DNA of 42,484 nt from Deltaproteobacteria bacterium (GTDB lineage Bacteria > Desulfobacterota > Desulfovibrionia > Desulfovibrionales > Desulfovibrionaceae). Below are positions 31,034 through 39,785 of the stretch, piece by piece (within the stretch, counting starts at the first letter, position 1; every line of letters begins with the position of its first letter). The notes below the pieces were generated by a model. That model had not been told where the DNA came from. It was given only the letters and a program-made list of their open reading frames with translations, and did no database searches. The stretch covers positions 1 through 42,484 of the forward strand of contig SAAX01000018.1 in NCBI GenBank assembly GCA_009929215.1, written 5' to 3'. Made by a program: the position numbers and the translations under genes.

Positions 31034-32095
31034 ATGAAACTCATGGAAATATTTGACGTTCCCGCGCAGGAAAACCGCATTCCCGTTCCCTACGTCATTG
31101 CAGAGGCCGGTGTGAACCACGAGGGCAGCATGGATATTGCCCGTCGCCTGGTTGACGAAGCCGCAGAGGGTGGCGCAAACGCCATCAAGTTTCAGACCTA
31201 CAAGGCCGGAACCCTGGCGTCCAAAGATTCGCCCGCTTACTGGGATACTTCCAAGGAACCGACCTCGAGCCAGTACGAGCTGTTCAAAAAGCACGATTCT
31301 TTCTGGAAAAACGAATTCGAGGCCCTCAAAAAGTACTGCGATGCCGCAGGAATTGCCTTTATGTCCACGCCCTTTGACGTGGAATCTGCACATTTTCTCA
31401 ATGATCTTATGGATGTGTTCAAGATTTCCTCGTCCGATATCACCAACAAGCCCTTTATCCGCATTTTGTGCGATTTCAAAAAGCCCATCATTCTTTCCAC
31501 CGGCGCGGCGCACCTGCACGAAATTGCCGAAGCTGTGGAATGGATTGAAGAAAAAGGCAACAAGCTGGCGCTGTTGCATTGCGTTCTCAACTATCCCACT
31601 GCCGACGAAAACGCGGCTTTGGGCATGATTCCCGCCCTCAAACGGCACTTCCCCCAGCATGCCATTGGTTACTCGGACCACACCCTGCCCAACGACATGC
31701 ACATTCTCGAAACCGCTACCCTGCTGGGCGCGCGGATTCTTGAAAAGCACTTTTCGCACGATAAAACCCTGCCCGGCAACGACCACTATCACGCCATGGA
31801 CAAGGAAGACCTCAAGCATTTTTACAAGCGCCTTAGCGCCACCCTTGCCAGCGTTGGCAGCATGGATCTGCGCGCCCTGCCCGAAGAAGAGCCCGCCCGC
31901 CAGCACGCTCGCCGTTCGCTGGTGACCGCCCGTGCGGTTCCTGCCGGGCAGCCCCTCACCGCCGCCGACCTCACCTGGAAGCGCCCCGCCCACGGCATTT
32001 CACCCCGCAATTTTGACGAGGTGCTGGGCATGCGCGCCCGTCGTGATCTGGCCGAAGATACAGTGCTTTCGTGGGCCGACCTCGATAAGGCGTAA
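31034..32095 (+). CDS. NeuB-family nonulosonic acid synthase (sialic/legionaminic/pseudaminic type)
   Basis: 353 residues from the ATG at 31034, preceded by AGAGG at a good distance; upstream ATGs in frame have none. It condenses phosphoenolpyruvate with an N-acylated hexosamine to a nine-carbon sugar acid. Motifs: YVIAEAGVNHEGSMDIARRL, GGANAIKFQTYKAGTL, AGIAFMSTPFDVESAHFLND, KISSSDITNKPFIR, ALLHCVLNYPT, IGYSDHTLPNDMHILETATL and LEKHFSHDKTLPGNDHYHAM. The C-terminal ~60 residues form the SAF antifreeze-like domain (ARRSLVTARAVPAGQPLTAA). Which sugar is made cannot be told. It is followed after 3 bp by a probable transferase. Possible use: surface or flagellin glycosylation. Confidence 0.88.
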   Translation: MKLMEIFDVPAQENRIPVPYVIAEAGVNHEGSMDIARRLVDEAAEGGANAIKFQTYKAGTLASKDSPAYWDTSKEPTSSQYELFKKHDSFWKNEFEALKKYCDAAGIAFMSTPFDVESAHFLNDLMDVFKISSSDITNKPFIRILCDFKKPIILSTGAAHLHEIAEAVEWIEEKGNKLALLHCVLNYPTADENAALGMIPALKRHFPQHAIGYSDHTLPNDMHILETATLLGARILEKHFSHDKTLPGNDHYHAMDKEDLKHFYKRLSATLASVGSMDLRALPEEEPARQHARRSLVTARAVPAGQPLTAADLTWKRPAHGISPRNFDEVLGMRARRDLAEDTVLSWADLDKA

Positions 32096-32098
32096 TTT

Positions 32099-33826
32099 AT
32101 GAGCAGCGGGCGCATAACCCTTGTTCTTGGGCGCATGCCCCTCAAGGCCGACCCTGCGGCATGCCGTGCGGCTGGCCCCTGGTGCTTTGCCGAGCAGGAG
32201 GAGTTTTTTCCCGACTGGGAAAAGAACTTTACCTTTGCTCCTGAGCCGCTGGTTGATATTGATTTGCAGCAAAGGGCCTGCCGCGAGGTCAAGGCCCTTT
32301 GCGCAGACACCTTGCCCCTTGTGGCCGACCGGCTGTGCGGGCATGCCCGCAGCCTGCCGCCCGCCTACTGGGAAACACTGCTCACCCCTTGGGTAATGAA
32401 CGTATCAAAGCAGGTGGTGGAACGCTGGTGGCGGGTCAAGGCCATGGTGCAGGCCTGGGGGCAAGAGCCCTTGCATGTGCCGCTGCTGCCCAAAAATTGT
32501 TCGTTCAGTTTTGCCACCGGGCCGGATTTTGTGATGCACGGGGCGCTTGGGCACAGCTATAACCACTGGCTGTTTTCGCGCCTGCTGGAAGAGGTTTTTC
32601 CCCCTGCCTGGAGCATGGAATACCTGCCAGCGGTGCAAAAAAGCTATGGGGACAAAGAGCAGCTTTCTGGCAAGGAAAAGCTGCGCGAGGTGCTGCGCAA
32701 TCTTATGTTGCGTTTACCTTGCCCTCGCCTCAAGGGTATGAGCACCGGGCAGAGCCTGCGTTTTTCGCTGGCCTTGCTACACCGTAGCCACGGGCCGGAC
32801 AAATCTCGCCCGCAGGTGGAATATGGCAGCGCGGCCTCCGGCATTGCCGCTGATTTTCCCGAAAGTTTTGCGCGTACCCTTGTGACCCTGTTCATGGCAT
32901 CGCTGCCGCAACTGCTGGCCAGCCAGAAGCACCCCGCGCGGCTTACGCCTGATCCGTTGGGGCCGCGTTTGCGCATTGCCAGCGTGCTTGCTTACGAAAA
33001 CGCCAACTACCGTCAGGCGCTGGCCAAGTGGCGTGGCCGGGGCAACCGCATCATGTATGTGCAGCATGGCAGTGATTATGGGCAGGTACGCTGTGTTTCA
33101 GATGTGGAGATGGTGGAATACAGCCAGCATGCCTTTGGAACCTGGGGCTGGAAAGAGCACGAGGGCAGCGCGGGTAATTTTGTTCCGCTGCCATACCCGC
33201 AGCTGGATGGTCTTGAAGGCCGCTGGCAGGGGCAGCATGGTGAGAACCTGCTGTTTGTGGGCACAGAAATGCCCGCCTTTCCTTACCGGCTCGATGCACA
33301 CCCCTCGCCCTTGCAGGTGGTAGAATACCGCAAGGACAAGGCCCGGTTTTTTGAGGCCCTGGGGCGCGATTTACAGGCCCGGTCGTTATACCGTCCCTAT
33401 TTCCCTGTGCCCGGCTCCCTGCGCGATGCCGATTGGGTACTGGCGCGCTTTCCATCGGTGCGCATGGCCACGGGCATGCTGTCAAGTCATCTGTATGCCT
33501 GCCGCCTGCTGGTGCTCGACCATAACGGAACAACCCTGCTGGAATCGCTGGTGGCCAATATTCCCATGGTGCTGTTCTGGCGGCGCGAAGCCTGGGCGCT
33601 TACGCGCGATGCCACGGCACTGCTGGACATGCTGGCCCAAGCGGGTATATGGCACGAAACGCCCCAAAAGGCCGCAGCCAAGGCCGCCGAGGTGTGGAGT
33701 GACCCCCTGGGCTGGTGGATGAGCGATAAAGTGCAACAGGCGCGCAAGGAATACTGCGCGCAGCAGGCCCTGACCATACAGGGGGGCCCTAACCCTTACT
33801 GGCTGAAAATGCTGAAGAGTCTGTAA
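32099..33826 (+). CDS. Probable LIC12162-type sugar transferase
   Basis: 575 residues, three bases after the neuB-like stop. It resembles proteins annotated as putative transferases of the LIC12162 family (TIGR04331), which occur beside NeuB-type synthases; I recognise PWVMNVSKQVVERWWRVKAM near residue 95 and the C-terminal DHNGTTLLESLVANIPMVLF ... WALTRDATALLDMLAQAGIW, a glycosyltransferase-like nucleotide-sugar-binding end. RIMYVQHGSDYGQ around residue 320 fits that picture. No signal peptide or TM, so cytoplasmic. The substrate is presumably the nonulosonic acid of the neighbour, by context. The family name is from memory. Confidence 0.6.
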   Translation: MSSGRITLVLGRMPLKADPAACRAAGPWCFAEQEEFFPDWEKNFTFAPEPLVDIDLQQRACREVKALCADTLPLVADRLCGHARSLPPAYWETLLTPWVMNVSKQVVERWWRVKAMVQAWGQEPLHVPLLPKNCSFSFATGPDFVMHGALGHSYNHWLFSRLLEEVFPPAWSMEYLPAVQKSYGDKEQLSGKEKLREVLRNLMLRLPCPRLKGMSTGQSLRFSLALLHRSHGPDKSRPQVEYGSAASGIAADFPESFARTLVTLFMASLPQLLASQKHPARLTPDPLGPRLRIASVLAYENANYRQALAKWRGRGNRIMYVQHGSDYGQVRCVSDVEMVEYSQHAFGTWGWKEHEGSAGNFVPLPYPQLDGLEGRWQGQHGENLLFVGTEMPAFPYRLDAHPSPLQVVEYRKDKARFFEALGRDLQARSLYRPYFPVPGSLRDADWVLARFPSVRMATGMLSSHLYACRLLVLDHNGTTLLESLVANIPMVLFWRREAWALTRDATALLDMLAQAGIWHETPQKAAAKAAEVWSDPLGWWMSDKVQQARKEYCAQQALTIQGGPNPYWLKMLKSL

Positions 33827-33829
33827 CAC

Positions 33830-34867
33830 ATGCAAGTTCGTGTTTTTTCGTTGTCGCTGTTGATGGCCGCTGTTTTTTGTTCGGTGCTGTTCGCTGGCAG
33901 CGTGGTTTTGGCAGACGATGTCGCAACACTGCGCGAGGCGCAGACCGCGCTCGACAAGGCCGATTATGACCAGGCCGTGCGTATTCTCAAACCACTGGTG
34001 GACAGCGGCAATGCCGAAGCCCTCTACGTCATGGGGCGCCTGATTCTTGAAGGCAAGGGCGTAAAGAAAAATAACACCCGTGCGGCGGAATTTTTCCGTC
34101 TTGCGGCAGAAAAGGGCGACGTGAGCGCCATGAATTCGTGGGCCACCTCGCTGGTTACCGGCGACGGCGTGCCCCGCAATTTTCATGAAGCCGCGCGCTG
34201 GTTCCGCAAGGCCGCCGAGCAGGGGCTGGCCATGGCCCAGTTCAACCTTGGCTACCTCTACGCCTACGGCAAGGGCCTGCCCAAGGACGAAAGCGCCGCC
34301 ATTGACTGGTACACCCGTGCCGCCAATCAGGGGCTTGCCACAGCGCAGTATTCCCTCGGCTGGACGTACATGAACGCCAAGGGCGAAAACCAGAGCGACA
34401 CCAAGGCCGCCCACTGGTTTGAAAAGGCTGCTGAGCAGGACAACCTCAAGGCCCAGAACAATCTGGCCTACATGTACGCCGAAGGTCGCGGCTATGCCCA
34501 GGATCCGGCCAAGGCCGTGCAGTGGTACACCCGCGCCGCCGAGCAGGGCTATGCCGAAGCGCAGTACAATCTTGGCTACATGTACGAGCAGGGGCGCGGC
34601 GTTGCGCAGGATTATACTCAGGCTGTGGACTGGTATCGCAAGGCAGCGGAGCAGAACGAACCCGCCGCCCAGTACAGCCTTGGCCTCATGTACGAGCAGG
34701 GCACGGGCGTGCCCCGCAACCTGACAGAAGCCAACCGCTGGTATCAGCTGGCCGCCAAAAATGGCGACCCCGATGCCAAGGCCGCCCTGCGCGCTATCAA
34801 AACTCCGGCCCCAGCCAGGGCAGCGGCCAGCCCCACTAAGCAGAGCCGCGATAAAAAGAAGCAGTAA
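33830..34867 (+). CDS. Secreted Sel1-repeat protein
   Basis: 345 residues. Signal peptide MQVRVFSLSLLMAAVFCSVL...VVLA, cleaved near residue 28. Then seven to eight Sel1-like repeats of 36 residues between ~60 and 320, e.g. ALYVMGRLILEGKGVKKNNT, AQFNLGYLYAYGKGLPKDES, AQYNLGYMYEQGRGVAQDYT and AQYSLGLMYEQGTGVPRNLT. Sel1 solenoids bind proteins in the periplasm. The C-terminus is basic (TKQSRDKKKQ). It starts three bases after the transferase stop and forms the third gene of the neuB-like operon, perhaps as an adaptor for the glycan machinery, which is inference. Confidence 0.9.
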   Translation: MQVRVFSLSLLMAAVFCSVLFAGSVVLADDVATLREAQTALDKADYDQAVRILKPLVDSGNAEALYVMGRLILEGKGVKKNNTRAAEFFRLAAEKGDVSAMNSWATSLVTGDGVPRNFHEAARWFRKAAEQGLAMAQFNLGYLYAYGKGLPKDESAAIDWYTRAANQGLATAQYSLGWTYMNAKGENQSDTKAAHWFEKAAEQDNLKAQNNLAYMYAEGRGYAQDPAKAVQWYTRAAEQGYAEAQYNLGYMYEQGRGVAQDYTQAVDWYRKAAEQNEPAAQYSLGLMYEQGTGVPRNLTEANRWYQLAAKNGDPDAKAALRAIKTPAPARAAASPTKQSRDKKKQ

Positions 34868-34900
34868 GCTGCGGCAATAAGGCCCGGCTTTCATAGATAC

Positions 34901-34940
34901 AAGGCCGTCCGGCATGCCATTGCGTATGCCGGACGGCCTT
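34901..34940 (+). terminator. Terminator of the neuB-like operon
   Basis: AAGGCCGTCCGGCAT (34901-34915) and its perfect complement (34926-34940) form a 15-bp stem with a 10-base loop, 33 bp past the Sel1 stop. The tail (TGCCGTTTGT) has few T. Confidence 0.75.
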
Positions 34941-35423
34941 TGCCGTTTGTGCGGCGGTGGTTGCACGGTTTGTCGAAAGCAAGCTTGCCCGGTGCGATTT
35001 GAGAGAAAAAGCATATTTTTTGTCATTGCTGCCACTGAAGTTCGCCTGGCAGGTCAACCGTGGATGGGGTCAGTTTGAGGAGGGCAACCATTTAAACATG
35101 GCATTTTGTCAGAGAGTGGGTAACTATTTGGGGCCAAATCAGGCAGCGGTTGTTTGTTTGCGGCAGCAGGCTGGTGCGCGGCATGAGAACTGCATAAAAA
35201 TTTTTAGTTATCAAATTTTGCCATGTTGGCTGGTCTGCGTTGAAAGTATAGCAATATCATTATGGATAACGTGGCAGGCGTGTTTAAAAAAAAGGTAAAA
35301 AATACAAATGGACGCAGGCATCCTGCGCAGGCTGCTTTTCAGACGCAGAACCTCATGGTATCATTACCGACTGTGCAGATGATGGCGTGTGCCCGTGGCG
35401 TTCAACCTTGTGGATAGTGGGCA
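34941..35423. other. Upstream region of the membrane diguanylate cyclase gene
   Basis: About 480 bp of mixed base composition, without a supportable gene. A weak promoter-like TTGAAA-N17-TGGATA occurs at about 35,243-35,271, and a short GCAGG/CCTGC hairpin follows near 35,315. Nothing else stands out. Confidence 0.35.
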
Positions 35424-36623
35424 ATGACAGAATTGTTGCGTGGCTTTGATGCCTTTACCATGGCCTTTATGGTGGCAATTCTATATTTGTCGCTGTCTGC
35501 CGTTCTTGTCTACACGGCGCTGTGCCGCCGCACATACCCCGGTTTTGGCAGCATGGCCCTGGCTCAGGTTTCCTGGTCTGTAGGGCTTTTTCTCAATTAT
35601 TTTCGCCCATTTGAAACGCTTTTTTCTCTGTATCTCGGCGCATTGCTCATGCAGTTTTATGGCGTTTTGCTGTACCGGGGGCTTTTGCTCTACGGTGGGG
35701 TTTCGCCACAGCGGCGTCTGCCTCTCAACTATATTGCCTTTGCTGTGGTTTCTGCGGTTCAGGCGTATTACATGTTTGTCGATTTTAATACCTGCGCGCG
35801 CGTGGTTACATTTTCAGTGGGTATGGCGTTTTTCTTTTTGCGTATTGCCATAGAGCCTTACGCAACAAAATTATGGCAACGGCACGCCACGCAATCGGTT
35901 TTTTCCCTGTTCTTTTTTTTGCTGGGCGCGGCATTTACGGTACGTGCCTACAAGGCTTTGCATTCCACAAACTGCCTGCCCTCCGGGCCGGACGACATGG
36001 CAAAGCTGCTGTTTATAATGGCCGTAGTGATCACACCCGTTCTGACGTTCAGCATCATTGCCATGACATTTGCCCGTATGGAAGCTGAGCTGCGTTGCGC
36101 CAACGAGGAATTGTTGGCCATGTCTGAAACCGATGCGCTGACAAACCTCGCTAACCGGCGCAAGTTTGATCTGGCATATGAAAGCGAGTGGGAGCGGGCC
36201 CTGAGATTGCAGCAGACCATGGCCGTGGTGATTCTGGATGTGGACGATTTTAAACAGTATAATGACCGATACGGGCATCAGGCGGGTGACAACTGCCTGA
36301 GAACTCTGGCGCAGGTGCTGCGGGAGCACGCCCGGCGGGTCATGGACGTGGCCGCCCGCTACGGCGGTGAAGAATTTGCCCTGATTCTGCCGGGCATGAC
36401 CGGCGTGGAGGCGGCCTCGCTGGCCGAAGACGTGCGGCGGTGGGTTGAACGGGCGGGCATTGAGCACGAGGGGGCGGGCCGGGGCAACGTGGTTACCGTA
36501 AGTGCTGGTGTTGCAGCGCTTGTTCCCGTGCGTGGCACAAGCCCCATTGATCTGCTCAGCGCGGCCGATGCTGCCCTATACGCGGCCAAGGCCAAGGGCA
36601 AAAATGTAGTGGTGCTTGCCTGA
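35424..36623 (+). CDS. Membrane-bound diguanylate cyclase
   Basis: 399 residues. Six to seven transmembrane helices fill residues ~10-215 (e.g. AFMVAILYLSLSAVLVYTAL; LYLGALLMQFYGVLLYRGLL; VFSLFFFLLGAAFTVRAYKA; LLFIMAVVITPVLTFSIIAM), forming a sensor without a known domain name. A short coiled link (EAELRCANEELLAMSETDAL) leads to a GGDEF domain (~235-398): DVDDFKQYNDRYGHQAGDNC and catalytic RYGGEEFALILPG. The inhibitory site RVMD lies five residues before GGEEF, so feedback inhibition by c-di-GMP is expected. It converges with the GGDEF-EAL gene (12 bp between stops). Confidence 0.92.
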   Translation: MTELLRGFDAFTMAFMVAILYLSLSAVLVYTALCRRTYPGFGSMALAQVSWSVGLFLNYFRPFETLFSLYLGALLMQFYGVLLYRGLLLYGGVSPQRRLPLNYIAFAVVSAVQAYYMFVDFNTCARVVTFSVGMAFFFLRIAIEPYATKLWQRHATQSVFSLFFFLLGAAFTVRAYKALHSTNCLPSGPDDMAKLLFIMAVVITPVLTFSIIAMTFARMEAELRCANEELLAMSETDALTNLANRRKFDLAYESEWERALRLQQTMAVVILDVDDFKQYNDRYGHQAGDNCLRTLAQVLREHARRVMDVAARYGGEEFALILPGMTGVEAASLAEDVRRWVERAGIEHEGAGRGNVVTVSAGVAALVPVRGTSPIDLLSAADAALYAAKAKGKNVVVLA

Positions 36624-36635
36624 TTCTGGCCGGGC

Positions 36636-39296
36636 TTATTTTGACAGCGTGATTGTTGTTGTGCCCGTGGCAACAATGCCTTTTTGTTCAAGCTCTGCCA
36701 CTGAAAGGGCCTTTGAAAACAGAAAGCCCTGACCAATATTGCAGCCCATCATCCGTATTTTCGCAAACTGCCCTTCGTTTTCAATGCCTTCGGCAATGGA
36801 CGATATGCCGAGGTATCGGGCCAGATCAATCACGGTTTGCGTGATTGCGCAGGCATCTGGCGCATGCTCGAGGTCGCGCACAAATGACTGGTCAACCTTC
36901 AGCAGGTTGATGGGGTAATGGCGCAGCGACGACAGCGACGAAAAGCCCGTGCCAAAATCATCAATGGAAATTTCAAGCCCCATGTCCCGGAATTTGCCTA
37001 GGGTGCGGCGGGCTTCCTTGGGGTCTGTCATCAGCGCACTTTCGGTCAGCTCAATGGCCAGCAGGTGCGGCGGTATGGAATATTTGGCAATGATTTGCTC
37101 GATCATGGGCAGGGCCGCGCCGCGCAAAAACTGCGAGGGCGAGATATTGATGGAAACCTTGGGCGGAGTAAGCCCCGCGCTGAGCCACTGCGCGATCTGG
37201 GCTGCGGATGTGTCGGCCACCCATTCGCCCAATCTGTCGATAAGGCGGCTTTTTTCTGCCTGCGGAATAAACTTGCCGGGAAACAGCATGCCATCGTGCG
37301 GGTGCTGCCAGCGCACCAGAGCCTCAAGCCCCACCACACGGCCAGAATCAAGCTCGACCTGCGGCTGGTAGTGCAAAACCAGTTCGTTTTCTGCAATGGC
37401 GCGGGGCAGACCGCTTTCAACCTGTAACTGAATGGCCGCCTTGATCTGAAGGTCGTCGTTAAAAAAGCTGTAGGTGTTCTTGCCCTGTTCTTTGGCGTGG
37501 TACATGGCGCTGTCGGCGTTTTGCAACAGGGTGCTTATGTCGCTGCCGTGCGCGGGGTGCATGGCAATGCCAATGCTCACGCCGGAATAGATTTCAAAAT
37601 CACTCACCATGATGGGCTGCCGCAACGATTCAATGATGCGCTGCGCGGTGGCTGCCGCCGCCGCTTCATCGGTATTTTCGAGCAGCAGGGTGAATTCATC
37701 CCCCCCAAAGCGCGAAAGTATGGCGTTGGGCCCCGCCGCAGTTGTGAGCCGCACGGCCATTTCTTTCAGCAGGTTGTCGCCCGCAGCGTGCCCTATGGAA
37801 TCATTGACGATTTTGAAGTCGTCAATGTCGATAAAGGCAACCGCAAACGTGCCGCCAGTGGATGCACAACACTCAAGCGCATTGCGCAGGCCATCGCAAA
37901 ATACAGCGCGGTTGGGCAACTGGGTGAGTTCGTCGTGTGTGGCCAAAAATTCAATGCGTCGCTGGGTGACGGCTATTTTTTTAATGTCAGAAAATACGCC
38001 GATATAGTTGGTGATCACGCCGCGCAAGTCGCGTACCACCTTGATATTAAGCCATTCAAGATAGTGCGAACCGTCTTTTTTGCGGTTCCAGATTTCGCCC
38101 TCCCACCAGCCGGTAGAGAGCAGTTGATCCCACATATGTCTGTAAAATTCTTTGTTGTGGCGGCCCGATGCCAGTTCGCGTGGTGTTTTGCCAATAATAT
38201 CTGGCTGCGAAAAACCCGTGAGCCGGCAAAAGGAATCGTTGACCGCCAGAATATTTGTATCGTTGTCTGTTATGCAGATGGCCTCGCCCGTAAAATCAAA
38301 TACCTGGCCTGTCAGTTCCAGCTGCCTGTTGGCATCATCGCGGCGGCGCAAACTGTCGTAGGCAAGAAGGGCCAGGGCCACCAGCAGCACGGATAACAGC
38401 GACGTACCCCAAAGTGTGACCTCGCGAATCTGCCCATAGGGAACAAAGGCGTTTTTTACCGCATTGCCAACCACAAAAATCAGCCCGTAATGCTTGAGTT
38501 TGTAATAGCCAAAGATGCGTTCAACGCCGTCTATCTGCGAAGGACGACGAAAGTTGCCGCTGATGGGCGCATTATCCTTGAGGTAGGCAGTGCCGCTGAT
38601 GACATGCCCGTAGATGAGTCCGTCACCCATAGAGCGCACCAGCAAGGTTCCGTCAGAGCGGATAACGTCGATGGAATCAAGGTCGTTGAGGCCAAGACTG
38701 CGGAAAAACGAGGCAAAATAGTCTGGCTCAACAGAAAGTACCGTGACGGCCACAAGCTTGTTGTCGCGCACAATGGGGCTTGAAAACTGTATGGTCCATT
38801 TGCCAGAAACGCGCCCCAACACGGGCTTGCCAATGTACATTTCATTCCAGGGCGGCGTAAGATGCACCTTGAAGTGCTCGCGGTCAGCAATGCTGACCCC
38901 GGCAAACGCTGGCAAGGTTGAATAGCGCACAACGCCCGTGGGCTCGACAATACTGATTTGCATGGCAAGATCGCCAATGCTTTTTTTGAGTCGGTTGGCT
39001 TCTTCGATTATATCATTGCCGGTGGGTGTCCAGGCCTCGTCCAGTTCGCGGGCGGTGAGCTCCAGCCGCTTTACTGTGGACATCATGTGCTCGCTCAGAG
39101 CACGCGCCAAGGTACGCGTGGTTATCTCGATTGTGGCCTGAACTTCTTTTTCGGAACGAGAGATATCCCAAAGGGTTGCCGACCAGATAACCGTCAACAA
39201 AAGAAGGAGCACCGCTACCATGATTGCAAGCGTGCGCCTGTTGCTGGGGCGGGGAGCGCTGTTTCTGTGCCTTGAACTGTGCTCAACTGCGGCCAT
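36636..39296 (-). CDS. CACHE-PAS-GGDEF-EAL c-di-GMP signalling protein
   Basis: 886 residues. TM1 at ~22-44 (RTLAIMVAVLLLLLTVIWSA), a periplasmic dCACHE-like sensor (~45-285; IVEPTGVVRYSTLPAFAGVS, FKVHLTPPWNEMYIGKPVLG), TM2 at ~290-312, a PAS domain (~325-440; FTGEAICITDNDTNILAVND), GGDEF (~455-610; IDDFKIVNDSIGHAAGDNLL, SRFGGDEFTLLLEN) and EAL (~630-870). The EAL active-site motifs are kept: EALVRW, NISPSQF, IELTESAL, DDFGTGFSS, LLKVDQSFV and AEGIEN, so it should hydrolyse c-di-GMP; the GGDEF is also intact. The balance between the two may be set by the ligand. Ends 12 bp from the converging cyclase gene. Confidence 0.93.
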   Translation of the reverse strand: MAAVEHSSRHRNSAPRPSNRRTLAIMVAVLLLLLTVIWSATLWDISRSEKEVQATIEITTRTLARALSEHMMSTVKRLELTARELDEAWTPTGNDIIEEANRLKKSIGDLAMQISIVEPTGVVRYSTLPAFAGVSIADREHFKVHLTPPWNEMYIGKPVLGRVSGKWTIQFSSPIVRDNKLVAVTVLSVEPDYFASFFRSLGLNDLDSIDVIRSDGTLLVRSMGDGLIYGHVISGTAYLKDNAPISGNFRRPSQIDGVERIFGYYKLKHYGLIFVVGNAVKNAFVPYGQIREVTLWGTSLLSVLLVALALLAYDSLRRRDDANRQLELTGQVFDFTGEAICITDNDTNILAVNDSFCRLTGFSQPDIIGKTPRELASGRHNKEFYRHMWDQLLSTGWWEGEIWNRKKDGSHYLEWLNIKVVRDLRGVITNYIGVFSDIKKIAVTQRRIEFLATHDELTQLPNRAVFCDGLRNALECCASTGGTFAVAFIDIDDFKIVNDSIGHAAGDNLLKEMAVRLTTAAGPNAILSRFGGDEFTLLLENTDEAAAAATAQRIIESLRQPIMVSDFEIYSGVSIGIAMHPAHGSDISTLLQNADSAMYHAKEQGKNTYSFFNDDLQIKAAIQLQVESGLPRAIAENELVLHYQPQVELDSGRVVGLEALVRWQHPHDGMLFPGKFIPQAEKSRLIDRLGEWVADTSAAQIAQWLSAGLTPPKVSINISPSQFLRGAALPMIEQIIAKYSIPPHLLAIELTESALMTDPKEARRTLGKFRDMGLEISIDDFGTGFSSLSSLRHYPINLLKVDQSFVRDLEHAPDACAITQTVIDLARYLGISSIAEGIENEGQFAKIRMMGCNIGQGFLFSKALSVAELEQKGIVATGTTTITLSK

Positions 39297-39571
39297 TATT
39301 TCACCATGATGTGAAAGGAATCCAGCTTGCGGCCGTAAATATTGGGGGGTACGGCAAGAACAGGGCTGTTGAGAAATGATTACACGAGGATTCGCGCTTT
39401 TTGAATATCAATGCCGAATAAATTTTAACTAGCTGATATGTTATGGTTTTATGTGTTTTGTCTGTGGCGGCGCCGCAGTAATAGAGTCCGTCACATATAA
39501 ATGCGCGTATTGTGCTGCTGAAATGGCAGGGGAATTGTTCAGAAAGGTGTTGGAAAACTGCCCGTTGAAGG

Positions 39572-39627
39572 GGCTTGCCCCCGTCTTTGGTGTAGACCCG
39601 GCTTGCCCCTGTCTTTGGTGTAGACCC
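39572..39627 (+). repeat. Two adjacent 28-bp tandem repeats
   Basis: Units at 39,572-39,599 and 39,600-39,627 are identical except for one base (27/28). Each begins GGCTTGCCCC and ends TTTGGTGTAGACCC. There are no spacers, so it is not a CRISPR. Origin unknown. Confidence 0.85.
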
Positions 39628-39657
39628 AAATTTGGAGCAAAAAATATTAAAAAAACG

Positions 39658-39689
39658 AAAAAAGCCTTCGCGATTTCTCGCAAAGGCTT
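39658..39689 (-). terminator. Leftward terminator next to a tRNA 3'-end fragment
   Basis: AAGCCTTTGCGA and TCGCGAAGGCTT (minus strand) form a 12-bp stem with one mismatch and a 4-base loop, followed by six T in total and later more T. It comes nine bases after the tRNA-like end at 39,699, the usual position for a tRNA terminator. Confidence 0.75.
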
Positions 39690-39698
39690 ACTTTCTTT

Positions 39699-39709
39699 TG
39701 GCTCCCCGA
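39699..39709 (-). pseudogene. tRNA 3'-end fragment (possibly tRNA-Asn) marking an integration junction
   Basis: On the minus strand TCGGGGAGCCA has the form of an acceptor 3' strand, discriminator and CCA, and is followed by a terminator. Upstream of it, within the window, no T arm or rest of a tRNA can be folded, so only the end remains. Such a remnant arises where an element integrates at a tRNA 3' end. The tRNA identity is a guess from the acceptor sequence. Confidence 0.45.
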
Positions 39710-39785
39710 TGTGAACCGTATATGCAATCATGCTTGTGGGTTGACAGTTGCTAAGCCGTGCACCGATCCGGACAGACCTGCCCCG

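Larger units (their letters stand above)
39297..39785. other. Boundary region between core genome and right-hand island
   Basis: About 490 bp without a supportable gene. It holds a tandem pair of 28-bp repeats (39,572-39,627), a terminator (39,658-39,689) and an 11-base tRNA 3'-end fragment (39,699-39,709). See the separate entries. Confidence 0.5.

Noticed and set aside
34957..35298. 113-codon plus-strand frame upstream of the membrane cyclase
   Set aside because: Composition is not protein-like, no ribosome site, no resemblance to known proteins.
39572..39627. Possible CRISPR array
   Set aside because: Only two units, directly adjacent, with no spacer and no cas genes.
39451..39714. Cys-containing 87-codon plus-strand frame (CxxC-like pairs near the start)
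   Set aside because: It runs through the tandem repeats, the terminator and the tRNA fragment, has no ribosome site and no family resemblance.
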